DNA of 64,000 nucleotides, taken from assembly GCA_028015205.1 (NCBI GenBank), contig CM051514.1, forward strand, positions 186,001-250,000, in the 5' to 3' direction. Source of the stretch: Mytilisepta virgata. Taxonomy: Eukaryota > Mollusca > Bivalvia > Mytilida > Mytilidae. Positions 51,601-62,952 of the stretch are shown here, one piece after another; the stretch's first letter is position 1; each line of letters begins with the position of its first letter. A program made the position numbers and the translations under genes. The notes beneath the pieces are model-generated. The model saw only the letters and a program-made list of their open reading frames with translations. It was not told the DNA's origin and searched no databases.

Positions 51601-52770
51601 CCCAGTATTTTCCTAGGCTAAACCTTTCAGAATACAGCCAAATGTTCTCGTAATAATACCTAAGGTTACTCGAAAACGTCATGTTTAAATTTACTTTAAC
51701 CCTAACCCTAACCCTAACATTAACCCTAAACCTAACCCTAACCTTAACTTTAACTTTAACCCTAACACACTGCAAAACCTTTAACCTTAAATAACCTTCA
51801 GTATTCTCCTAGGCTAAACCTTTCAGAATACAGCCAAATGTTCTCGTAATATAATACCTAATTCTAACTGCAAACGTCATGTTTATATTGACTTTAACCC
51901 TAACCGTTACCCTAACCCTAACCTTATCCCTAACCCACTGCAAAATTTTTAACCTTAAAAAACCTTCAGTATTCTCCTAGGCTAAACCTTTCAGACTACA
52001 GCCAAATGTTCTCGTAATAATACATAAGGTTAATCGAAAACGTCATGTTTAAATTGACTTTAACCCTAACCCTAACCTAACCTGAAGGCTAACCTTAACC
52101 CTCACCCACTGCAAAATCTTGAACCTTAAAACACCTTCAGTTTTCTCCTAGGCTAAACCTTTCAGAATAGCGCCAAATGTTCTCGTTATAATATCTTAGG
52201 TTAATCGAAAATGTCGTGTTTATATTGACTTTAATAATAACCCTAACCCTAACCTTAACTCTAACCTTAACCCTAACCCACTGCAAAATCTTTAACCTTA
52301 AATAACCTTCAGTATTCTCCTAGGCTAAACCTTTCAGAATACAGCCAAATGTGCTCGTAATATTACCTAAGGTTAATCGAAAACGTCATGTTTAAATTGC
52401 CTTTAACCCTAACCTCAACCTTAACTCTAAGTTTAACCCTAACCTTAACCCTAACCCACTGCAAAATCTTTAACCTTAAAATAACCTTCAGTATTCTCCT
52501 AGGCTAAACCTTTCAGAATACATCCAAATGTTCTCGTAATAATACCTAAGGTTAATCGAAAACGTCATGTTTAAATTGACTTTAACCCTAACCCTAACAC
52601 TAACCTTAACTCTAAGCTGAACCCTTACCCAGTATTCTCCTAGGCTAAACCTTTCAGAATACAGCCAAATGTTCTCGTAATAATACCTAAGGTTAATCTA
52701 AAACGTCATGTTTAAATTGACTTTAACCCTAACCCTAACCCTAACCCTAACCTTAACTCTAACCTTAACC
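48689..52770 (+). repeat. Dispersed block, copy 2
   Basis: This is the copy of 29,541-33,260. It lacks one 141-bp monomer near 48,870, where an M7 core runs straight into the next tract. It has extra units near 50,280-50,430. It ends where the M8 tract is followed here by an M1 with ATAAAACCGAAGG, and in copy 1 by the M1' that opens the 4,437-bp repeat. Confidence 0.85.
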
Positions 52771-52816
52771 CTAACCCACTGCAAAATCTTTAACCTTAAA
52801 TAACCTTCAGTATTCT

Positions 52817-54640
52817 CCTAGGCAAAACCTTTCAGAATACAGCCAAATGTTCTCGTAATAAAACCGAAGGTTAATCGAAAACGTCATGTTTAAACTGACT
52901 CTAACCCTAACCCTAACCCTAACCTTAACTCTAACCTTAACCCTAACCCAGTATTTTCCTAGGCTAAACCTTTCAGAATACAGCCAAATGTTCTCGTAAT
53001 AATACCTAAGGTGACTCGAAAACGTCATGTTTAAATTTACTTTAACCCTAACCCTAACCCTAACATTAACCCTAACCCTAACCCTAACCTTAACTTTAAC
53101 TTTAACCCTAACACACTGCAAAATCTTTAACCTTAAATAACCTTCAGTATTCTCCAAGGCTAACCCTTTCAGAATACAGCCAAATGTTCTCGTAATATAA
53201 TACCTAATTTTAATTGCAAACGTCATGTTTATATTGACTTTAACCCTAACCGTAACCCTAACCCTAACCTTATCCCTAACCCACTGCAAAATTTTTAACC
53301 TTAAAAAACCTTCAGTATTCTCCTAGGCTAAACCTTTCAGACTACAGCCAAATGTTCTCGTAATAATACATAAGGTTAATCGAAAACGTCATGTTTAAAT
53401 TGACTTTAACCCTAACCCTAACCCTAACCTGAAGGCTAACCTTATACCCTCACCCACTGCAAAATCTTTAACCTTAAAAAACCTTCAGTATTCTCCTAGG
53501 CTAAACCTTTCAGAATACAGCCAAATGTTCTCGTAATAATACCTAAGGTTAATCGAAAACGTCATGTTTAAATTGACTTTAACCCTAACCTCAACCTTAA
53601 CTCTAAGTTTCACCCTAACCTTAACCCTAACCCACTGCAAAATCTTTAACCTTAAAATAACCTTCAGTATTCTCCTAGGCTAAACCTTTCAGAATACATC
53701 CAAATGTTCTCGTAATAATACCTAAGGTTAATCGAAAACGTCATGTTTAAATTGACTTTAACCCTAACCCTAACACTAACCTTAACTCTAAGCTGAACCC
53801 TTACCCAGTATTCTCCTAGGCTAAACCTTTCAGAATACAGCCAAATGTTCTCGTAATATAATACCTAATTTTAATTGCAAACGTCATGTTTATATTGACT
53901 TTAACCCTAACCGTAGCCCTAACCCTAACCTTATCCCTAACCCACTGCAAAATTTTTAGCCTTAAAAAACCTTCAGTATTCTCCTAGGCTAAACCTTTCA
54001 GACTACAGCCAAATGTTCTCGTAATAATACATAAGGTTAATCGAAAACGTCATGTTTAAATTGACTTTAACCCTAACCCTAACCCTAACCTGAAGGCTAA
54101 CCTTAACCCTCACCCACTGCAAAATCTTTAACCTTAAAAAACCTTCAGTATTCTCCTAGGCCAAACCTTTCAGAATAGAGCCAAATGTTCTCGTTATAAT
54201 ATCTTAGGTTAATCGAAAATGTCGTGTTTATATTGACTTTAACCCTAACCCTAACCCTAACCTTAACTCTAACCTTAACCCTAACCCACTGCAAAATCTT
54301 TAACCTTAAATAACCTTCAGTATTCTCCTAGGCTAAACCTTTCAGAATACAGCCAAATGTTCTCGTAATAATACCTAAGGTTAATCGAAAACGTCATGTT
54401 TAAATTGACTTTAACCCTAACCTCAACCTTAACTCTAAGTTAAACCCTAACCTTAACCCTAACCCACTGCAAAATCTTTAACCTTAAAATAACCTTCAGT
54501 ATTCTCCTAGGCTAAACCTTTCAGAATACATCCAAATCTTCTCGTAATAAAACCCTAAGGTTAATCGAAAACGTCATGTTTAAATTGACTTTAACCCTAA
54601 CCCTAACACTAACCTTAACTCTAAGCTGAACCCTTACCCA
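52817..54640 (+). repeat. Block repeated at 60.3 kb and after the telomeric array
   Basis: The order is M1, M2, M3, M4, M6, M7, M3, M4, M5, M6, M7. Offset to the copy at 60,259 is 7,442-7,448 bp, with the shared insertion CTTATACCCTCACCC at 53441 and 60889 and the shared CCGTAGCCC at 53913 and 61361. The right part, 53,913-54,640, matches 62,953-63,688 at an offset of 9,040 bp, including CCAAATCTTCTCG and the extra base in ACCCTAAGG. Confidence 0.85.
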
Positions 54641-54837
54641 GTATTCTCCTAGGCTAAACCTTTCAGAATACAGCCAAATGTTCTCGTAATAATACCTAAG
54701 GTTAATCTAAAACGTCATGTTTAAATTGACTTTAACACTAACCCTAACCCTAACATTAACCCTAACCCTAACCTTAACTTTAACATTAACCCTAACACAC
54801 TGCAAAATCTTTAACCTTAAATAACCTTCAGTATTCT

Positions 54838-56430
54838 CCTAGGCTAAACCTTTCAGAATACAGCCAAATGTTCTCGTAATATAATACCTAATTTTAATTG
54901 CAAACGTCATGTTTATATTGACTTTAACCCTAACCGTAACCCTAACCCTAACCTTATCCCTAACCCACTGCAAAATTTTTAACCTTAAAAAACCTTCAGT
55001 ATTCTCCTAGGCTAAACCCTTCAGACTACAGCCAAATGTTCTCGTAATAATACATAAGGTTAATCGAAAACGTCATGTTTAAATTGACTTTAACCCTAAC
55101 CCTAACCCTAACCTGAAGGCTAACCTTAACCCTCACCCACTGCAAAATCTTTAACCTTAAAAAACCTTCAGTATTCTCCTAGGCTAAACCTTTCAGAATA
55201 CAGCCAAATGTTCTCGTAATAATACCTAAGGTTAATCGAAAACGTCATGTTTAAATTGACTTTAACCCTAACCTCAACCTTAACTCTAAGTTTCACCCTA
55301 ACCTTAACCCTAACCCACTGCAAAATCTTTAACCTTAAAATAACCTTCAGTATTCTCCTAGGCTAAACCTTTCAGAATACATCCAAATGTTCTCGTAATA
55401 ATACCTAAGGTTAATCGAAAACGTCATGTTTAAATTGACTTTAACCCTAACCCTAACACTAACCTTAACTCTAAGCTGAACCCTTACCCAGTATTCTCCT
55501 AGGCTAAACCTTTCAGAATACAGCCAAATGTTCTCGTAATATAATACCTAATTTTAATTGCAAACGTCATGTTTATATTGACTTTAACCCTAACCGTAAC
55601 CCTAACCCTAACCTTATCCCTAACCCACTGCAAAATTTTTAACCTTAAAAAACCTTCAGTATTCTCCTAGGCTAAACCCTTCAGACTACAGCCAAATGTT
55701 CTCGTAATAATACATAAGGTTAATCGAAAACGTCATGTTTAAATTGACTTTAACCCTAACCCTAACCCTAACCTGAAGGCTAACCTTAACCCTCACCCAC
55801 TGCAAAATCTTTAACCTTAAAAAACCTTCAGTATTCTCCTAGGCTAAACCTTTCAGAATACAGCCAAATGTTCTCGTAATAATACCTAAGGTTAATCGAA
55901 AACGTCATGTTTAAATTGACTTTAACCCTAACCTCAACCTTAACTCTAAGTTTAAGCCTAACCTTAACCCTAACCCACTGCAAAATCTTTAACCTTAAAA
56001 TAACCTTCAGTATTCTCCTAGGCTAAACCTTTCAGAATACATCCAAATGTTCTCGTAATAATACCTAAGGTTAATCGAAAACGTCATGTTTAAATTGACT
56101 TTAACCCTAACCCTAACACTAACCTTAACTCTAAGCTGAACCCTTACCCAGTATTCTCCTAGGCTAAACCTTTCAGAATACAGCCAAATGTTCTCGTAAT
56201 ATAATACCTAATTTTAATTGCAAACGTCATGTTTATATTGACTTTAACCCTAACCGTAACCCTAACCCTAACCTTATCCCTAACCCACTGCAAAATTTTT
56301 AACCTTAAAAAACCTTCAGTATTCTCCTAGGCTAAACCATTCAGACTACAGCCAAATGTTCTCGTAATAATACATAAGGTTAATCGAAAACGTCATGTTT
56401 AAATTGACTTTAACCCTAACCCTAACCCTA
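54838..56430 (+). repeat. 660-bp 4-mer HOR (M3-M4-M6-M7), 2.4 copies
   Basis: M3 cores are at 54838, 55498 and 56158. Each full unit has lengths 168, 172, 179 and 141 bp, which add to 660. The copies are nearly identical. The first two share the private CTAAACCCTTCAGACTAC in M4; the third has CTAAACCATTCAG instead. The M6 tracts read AGTTTCACCC and AGTTTAAGCC. The series ends after the third M4, with one extra CCCTAA before an M5. Confidence 0.9.
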
Positions 56431-56494
56431 ACCCTAACCTGAAGGCTAACCTTAACCCTCACTCACTACAAAATCTTTAACCTTAAAAAACCTT

Positions 56495-57120
56495 CAGTAT
56501 TCTCCTAGGCTAAACCTTTCAGAATAGAGCCAAATGTTCTCGTTATAATATCTTAGGTTAATCGAAAATGTCGTGTTTATATTGACTTTAACCCTAACCC
56601 TAACACTAACCTTAATTCTAACCTGAACCCTTACCCAGTATTCTCCTAGGCTAAACCTTTCAGAATACAGCCAAATGTTTTCGTAATAATACCTAAGGTT
56701 AATCGAAAACGTCATGTTTAAATTTACTTTAACCCTAACCCTAACCCTAACCCTAACCTTAACTCTAACCTTAACCCTAACCCAGTATTCTCCTAGGCTA
56801 AACCTTTCAGAATACAGCCAAATGTTCTCGTAATAATACCTAAGGTTAATCGAAAACATCGTGTTTGAATTGACTTTAACCGTAACCCTAACCCTAAACT
56901 TAACTCTAACCTTAACCCTAACCCAGTGCAAAATCTTTAACCTTAAAAAACCTTCAGTATTCTCCTAGGCTAAACCTTCCAGAATACAGCCAAATGTTCT
57001 CGTAATAATACCTAAGGTTAATCGAAAACGTCATGTTTAAATTGACTTTAACCCTAACACTAACCCTAACCTGAAGGCTACCCTTAACGCTCACCCACTG
57101 CAAAATCTTTAACCTTAAAC
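56495..57120 (+). repeat. Copy of the 11.2-11.9 kb stretch
   Basis: Units here match the end of the large duplicated block: a short series with CATCGTGTTTGAATTGAC, CCCTAAACTTAACTC, and CTGAAGGCTACCC at 57072. They lie 45,278-45,279 bp from 11,650-11,793. The left part differs (an M5 core replaces an M10-like core), so the copy is partial. Confidence 0.7.
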
Positions 57121-57719
57121 AACCTTCAGTATTCTCCTAGGCTAAACCTTTTAGAATACAGCCAAATGTTCTCGTTATAATATCTTAGGTTAATCGAAAA
57201 CGTCATGTTTAAATTGACTTTAACCCTAACCCTAACCCTAACCCTAACACTAACCTTAACTCTAAGCTGAACCCTTACCCAGTATTCTCCTAGGCTAAAC
57301 CTTTCAGAATACAGCCAAATGTTCTCGTAATATAATACCTAATTTTAATTGCAAACGTCATGTTTATATTTACTTTAACCCTAACCGTAGCCCTAACCCT
57401 AACCTTAACTCTAACCTTAACCCTAACCCAGTATTCTCCTAGGCTAAACCTTTCAGAATACAGCCAAATGTTTTCGTAATAATACCTTAGGTTAATCAAA
57501 AACGTCATGTTTTAATTGACTTTAACCCTAACCCTAACCCTAACCCTAAATCTAACCTTAACCCTAACCCACTGCAAAATCTTTAACCTTAAAAAACCTT
57601 CAGTATTCTCCTAGGCTAAACCTTTCAGAATACAGCCAAATGTTCTCGTAATAATACTTAAGGTTAATCGAAAACGTCATGTTTAAATTGACTTTAACCC
57701 TAACCCTAACCCTAACCCT

Positions 57720-59600
57720 AACCTTAACTCTAACCTTAAACCTAACCCACTGCAAAATCTTTAACCTTAAACAACCTTCAGTATTCTCCTAGGCTAAACC
57801 TTTTAGAATACATCCAAATGTTCTCGTTATAATATCTTAGGTTAATCCAAAACGTCATGTATAAATTGACTTTAACCCTAACCCTAACCCTAACCCTCAC
57901 CCTAACACTAATCTTAGCTCTAACCTGAACCCTTACCCAGTATTCTCCTTGGCTAAACGTTTCAGAATACAGCCAAATGTTTTCGTAATAATACCTTAGG
58001 TTAATCAAAAACGTCATGTTTTATATTCACTTTAACCCTAACCCTAACTCTAACCTTAACTCTAATCTTAACCCTAACTCAGTATTCTCCTAGGCTAAAC
58101 CTTTCAGAATACAGCCAAATGTTCTCGTAATAATACCTAAGGTTAATCGAAAACGTCATGTTTAAATTGACTTTAACCCTAACCCTAACCCTAACCCTAA
58201 CCTTAACTCTAACCTTATCCCTAACCCACTGCAAAATTTTTAACCTTAAAAAACCTTCAGTATTCTCCTAGGCTAAACCTTTCAGACTACAGCCAAATGT
58301 TCTCGTAATAATACCTAAGGTTAATCGAAAACGTCATGTTTAAATCGACTTTAACCCTAACCCTAACCCTAACCTGAAGGCTAACCTTAACCCTCACCCA
58401 CTTCAAAATCTTTAACCTTAAAAAACCTTCAGTATTCTCCTAGGCTAAACCTTTCAGAATACAGCCAAATGTTCTCGTTATAATATCTTAGGTTAATCGA
58501 AAACGTCGTGTTTATATTGACTTTAACCCTAACCCTAACCCTAACCTTAACTCTAACCTTAACCCTAACCCACTGCAAAATCTTAAACCTTAAATAATCT
58601 TCAGTATTCTCCTAGGCTAAACCTTTCAGAATACAGCCAAATGTTCTCGTAATAATACCTAAGGTTAATCGAAAAGGTCATGTTTAAATTCACTTTAACC
58701 CTAACCTCAACCTTAACTCTAAGTTTAACCCTAGCCTTAACCCTAACCCACTGCAAAATCTTTAACCTTAAAATAACCTTCAGTATTCTCCTAGGCTAAA
58801 CCTTTCAGAATACATCCAAATGTTTTCGTAATAATACCTAAGGTTAATCGAAAACGTCATGTTTAAATTAACTTTAACCCTAACCCTAACACTAACCTTA
58901 ACTCTAAGCTGAACCCTTACCCAGTATTCTCCTAGGCTAAACCTTTCAGAATACAGCCAAATGTTCTCGTAATAATACCTAAGGTTAATCAAAAACGTCA
59001 TGTTTAAATTGACTTTAACCCTAACCCTAACCCTAACCCTAACCTTAACTCTAACCTTAACCCTAACCCAATGCAAAATCTTTAACCTTAAACAATCTTC
59101 AGTATTCTCCTAGGCTAAACCTTTCAGAATACAGCCAAATGTTCTCGTTATAATATCTTAGGTTAATCGAAAACGTCGTGTTTAAATTGACTTTAACCCT
59201 AACCCTAACCCTAACCTTAACTCTAACCTTAACCCTAACCCACTGCAAAATCTTTAACCTTAAATAACCTTCAGTATTCTCCTAGGCTAAACCTTTCAGA
59301 ATACAGCCTAATGTTTTCGTAATAATACCGAAGGTTAATCGAAAACGTCATGTTTAAATTGACTCTAACCCTAACCCTAACCCTAACCTTAGCTCTAACC
59401 TTAACCCTAACCCAGTATTTTCCTAGGCTAAACCTATCAGAATACCGCCAAATGTTCTCGTAATAATACCTAAGGTTACTCGAAAACGTCATGTTTAAAT
59501 TTACTTTAACCCTAACCCTAACCCTAACATTAACCCTAGCCCTAACCCTAACCTTAACTTTAACTTTAACCCTAACACACTGCAAAATCTTTAACCTTAA
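57720..59600 (+). repeat. Dispersed block, partial copy 3
   Basis: Positions 57778, 58866 and 59271 match 48941, 50201 and 50606, with offsets of 8,837 and 8,665 bp. Shared features are CAAAACGT with GTATAAATTGAC, AAACGTTTCAG, and AAATTAACTTTAACC at 50201 and 58866. It is more diverged than copies 1 and 2 and lacks the M12-type unit in the left part. Confidence 0.75.
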
Positions 59601-59850
59601 ATAACCTTCAGTATTCTCCAAGGCTAAACCTTTCAGAATACAGCCAAATGTTCTCGTAATATAATACCTAATTTTAATTGCAAACGTCATGTTTAAATTG
59701 ACTTTAACCCTAACCTCAACCTTAACTCTAAGTTTAACCCTAACCTTAACCCTAACCCACTGCAAAATCTTTAACCTTAAAATAACCTTCAGTATTCTCC
59801 TAGGCTAAACCTTTCAGAATACATCCAAATGTTCTCGTAATAATACCTAA

Positions 59851-61654
59851 GGTCAATCGAAAACGTCAAGTTTAAATTGACTTTAACCCTAACCCTAACA
59901 CTAACCTTAACTCTAAGCTGAACCCTTACCCAGTATTCTCCTAGGCTAAACCTTTCAGAAAACAGCCAAATGTTCTCGTAATAATACCTAAGGTTAATCG
60001 AAAACGTCATGTTTAAATTGACTTTAACCCTAACCCTAACACTAACCTTAACTCTAAGCTGAACCCTTACCCAGTATTCTCCTAGGCTAAACCTTTCAGA
60101 ATACAGCCAAATGTTCTCGTAATAATACCTAAGGTTAATCTAAAACGTCATGTTTAAATTGACTTTAACCCTAACCCTAACCCTAACCCTAACCTTAACT
60201 CTAACCTTAACCCTAACCCACTGCAAAATCTTTAACCTTAAATAACCTTCAGTATTCTCCTAGGCAAAACCTTTCAGAATACAGCCAAATGTTCTCGTAA
60301 TAAAACCGAAGGTTAATCGAAAACGTCATGTTTAAATTGACTCTAACCCTAACCCTAACCCTAACCTTAACTCTAACCTTAACCCTAACCCAGTATTTTC
60401 CTAGGCTAAACCTTTCAGAATACAGCCAAATGTTCTCGTAATAATACCTAAGGTGACTCGAAAACGTCATGTTTAAATTTACTTTAACCCTAACCCTAAC
60501 CCTAACATTAACCCTAACCCTAACCCTAACCCTAACCTTAACTTTAACTTTAACCCTAACACACTGCAAAATCTTTAACCTTAAATAACCTTCAGTATTC
60601 TCCAAGGCTAACCCTTTCAGAATACAGCCAAATGTTCTCGTAATATAATACCTAATTTTAATTGCAAACGTCATGTTTATATTGACTTTAACCCTAACCG
60701 TAACCCTAACCCTAACCTTATCCCTAACCCACTGCAAAATTTTTAACCTTAAAAAACCTTCAGTATTCTCCTAGGCTAAACCTTTCAGACTACAGCCAAA
60801 TGTTCTCGTAATAATACATAAGGTTAATCGAAAACGTCATGTTTAAATTGACTTTAACCCTAACCCTAACCCTAACCTGAAGGCTAACCTTATACCCTCA
60901 CCCACTGCAAAATCTTTAACCTTAAAAAACCTTCAGTATTCTCCTAGGCTAAACCTTTCAGAATACAGCCAAATGTTCTCGTAATAATACCTAAGGTTAA
61001 TCGAAAACGTCATGTTTAAATTGACTTTAACCCTAACCTCAACCTTAACTCTAAGTTTCACCCTAACCTTAACCCTAACCCACTGCAAAATCTTTAACCT
61101 TAAAATAACCTTCAGTATTCTCCTAGGCTAAACCTTTCAGAATACAGCCAAATGTTCTCGTAATAATACCTAAGGTTAATCGAAAACGTCATGTTTATAT
61201 TGACTTTAACCCTAACCCTAACACTAACCTTAACTCTAAGCTGAACCCTTACCCAGTATTCTCCTAGGCTAAACCTTTCAGAATACAGCCAAATGTTCTC
61301 GTAATATAATACCTAATTTTAATTGCAAACGTCATGTTTATATTGACTTTAACCCTAACCGTAGCCCTAACCCTAACCTTATCCCTAACCCACTGCAAAA
61401 TTTTTAACCTTAAAAAACCTTCAGTATTCTCCTAGGCTAAACCTTTCAGACTACAGCCAAATGTTCTCGTAATAATACATAAGGTTAATCGAAAACGTCA
61501 TGTTTAAATTGACTTTAACCCTAACCCTAACCCTAACCTGAAGGCTAACCTTAACCCTCACCCACTGCAAAATCTTTAACCTTAAAAAACCTTCAGTATT
61601 CTCCTAGGCTAAACCTTTCAGAATAGAGCCAAATGTTCTCGTTATAATATCTTA
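59851..61654 (+). repeat. 1,804-bp 11-mer HOR, copy 1
   Basis: Cores from 60259 are at 60259, 60400, 60602, 60770, 60943, 61122, 61263, 61431, 61603, 61744 and 61885, and the next M1 is at 62063 (1,804 bp). The order is M1, M2, M3, M4, M6, M7, M3, M4, an M5/M7 chimera, a GAAAACAGCC unit with M7 tail, and M8. GGTCAATCG with CGTCAAGTTT occurs at 59851 and 61655, exactly 1,804 bp apart. Confidence 0.88.
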
Positions 61655-62291
61655 GGTCAATCGAAAACGTCAAGTTTAAATTGACTTTAACCCTAACCCT
61701 AACACTAACCTTAACTCTAAGCTGAACCCTTACCCAGTATTCTCCTAGGCTAAACCTTTCAGAAAACAGCCAAATGTTCTCGTAATAATACCTAAGGTTA
61801 ATCGAAAACGTCATGTTTAAATTGACTTTAACCCTAACCCTAACACTAACCTTAACTCTAAGCTGAACCCTTACCCAGTATTCTCCTAGGCTAATCCTTT
61901 CAGAATACAGCCAAATGTTCTCGTAATAATACCTAAGGTTAATCTAAAACGTCATGTTTAAATTGACTTTAACCCTAACCCTAACCCTAACCCTAACCTT
62001 AACTCTAACCTTAACCCTAACCCACTGCAAAATCTTTAACCTTAAATAACCTTCAGTATTCTCCTAGGCAAAACCTTTCAGAATACAGCCAAATGTTCTC
62101 GTAATAAAACCGAAGGTTAATCGAAAACGTCATGTTTAAATTGACTCTAACCCTAATCCTAACCCTAACCTTAACTCTAACCTTAACCCTAACCCAGTAT
62201 TTTCCTAGGCTAAACCTTTCAGAATACAGCCAAATGTTCTCGTAATAATACCTAAGGTGACTCGAAAACGTCATGTTTAAATTTACTTTAA
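61655..62291 (+). repeat. 1,804-bp HOR, copy 2, cut by the telomeric array
   Basis: It follows copy 1 base for base apart from scattered changes (for example CTAATCCTTTCAG near 61893 and CCCTAATCC near 62153) up to the M2 core at 62204-62291. There the M2 telomeric tract should continue with CATTAA and further variants. It goes instead into the pure CCCTAA array. Confidence 0.88.
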
Positions 62292-62952
62292 CCCTAACCC
62301 TAACCCTAACCCTAACCCTAACCCTAACCCTAACCCTAACCCTAACCCTAACCCTAACCCTAACCCTAACCCTAACCCTAACCCTAACCCTAACCCTAAC
62401 CCTAACCCTAACCCTAACCCTAACCCTAACCCTAACCCTAACCCTAACCCTAACCCTAACCCTAACCCTAACCCTAACCCTAACCCTAACCCTAACCCTA
62501 ACCCTAACCCTAACCCTAACCCTAACCCTAACCCTAACCCTAACCCTAACCCTAACCCTAACCCTAACCCTAACCCTAACCCTAACCCTAACCCTAACCC
62601 TAACCCTAACCCTAACCCTAACCCTAACCCTAACCCTAACCCTAACCTAACCCTAACCCTAACCCTAACCCTAACCCTAACCCTAACCCTAACCCTAACC
62701 CTAACCCTAACCCTAACCCTAACCCTAACCCTAACCCTAACCTAACCCTAACCCTAACCCTAACCCTAACCCTAACTCTACCTAACCCTAACCCTAACCC
62801 TAACCCTAACCCTAACTCTACCTAACCCTAACCCTAACCCTAACCCTAACCCTAACCCTAACCCTAACCCTAACCCTAACCCTAACCCTAACCCTAACCT
62901 AACCCTAACCCTAACCCTAACCCTAACCCTAACCCTAACCCTAACCCTAACC
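62292..62952 (+). repeat. Nearly pure (CCCTAA)n telomeric array, about 110 units
   Basis: This is the only long pure telomere tract in the window. Positions 62292-62645 hold 59 perfect CCCTAA hexamers in a row. After that there are three 5-base units (CCTAA at 62646, 62741 and 62898) and a 10-base variant CTCTACCTAA that occurs twice, at 62776 and 62816, exactly 40 bp apart. The left flank is an M2 core (62204-62291) and the right flank is the tail of an M3 monomer (from CCGTAGCCC at 62951). Both flanks and the array have the same orientation, so this is not a head-to-head telomere fusion. It reads as an interstitial telomeric sequence grown from a monomer's own tract, or inserted there. The minus strand (TTAGGG)n can form G-quadruplexes and bind TRF-type proteins. 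Confidence 0.97.

Noticed and set aside
62273..62650. Plus-strand open frame of 125 codons, Leu-Thr repeats
   Set aside because: This is only the CCCTAA array read in a frame without stops. A pure hexamer repeat gives a dipeptide repeat, and the frame ends at the first 5-base unit.
62292..62952. True chromosome end or head-to-head telomere fusion
   Set aside because: Satellite in the same orientation continues on both sides. A fusion would switch from TTAGGG to CCCTAA, and no such switch is present. A misjoined contig end remains possible and is listed as the refuting case.
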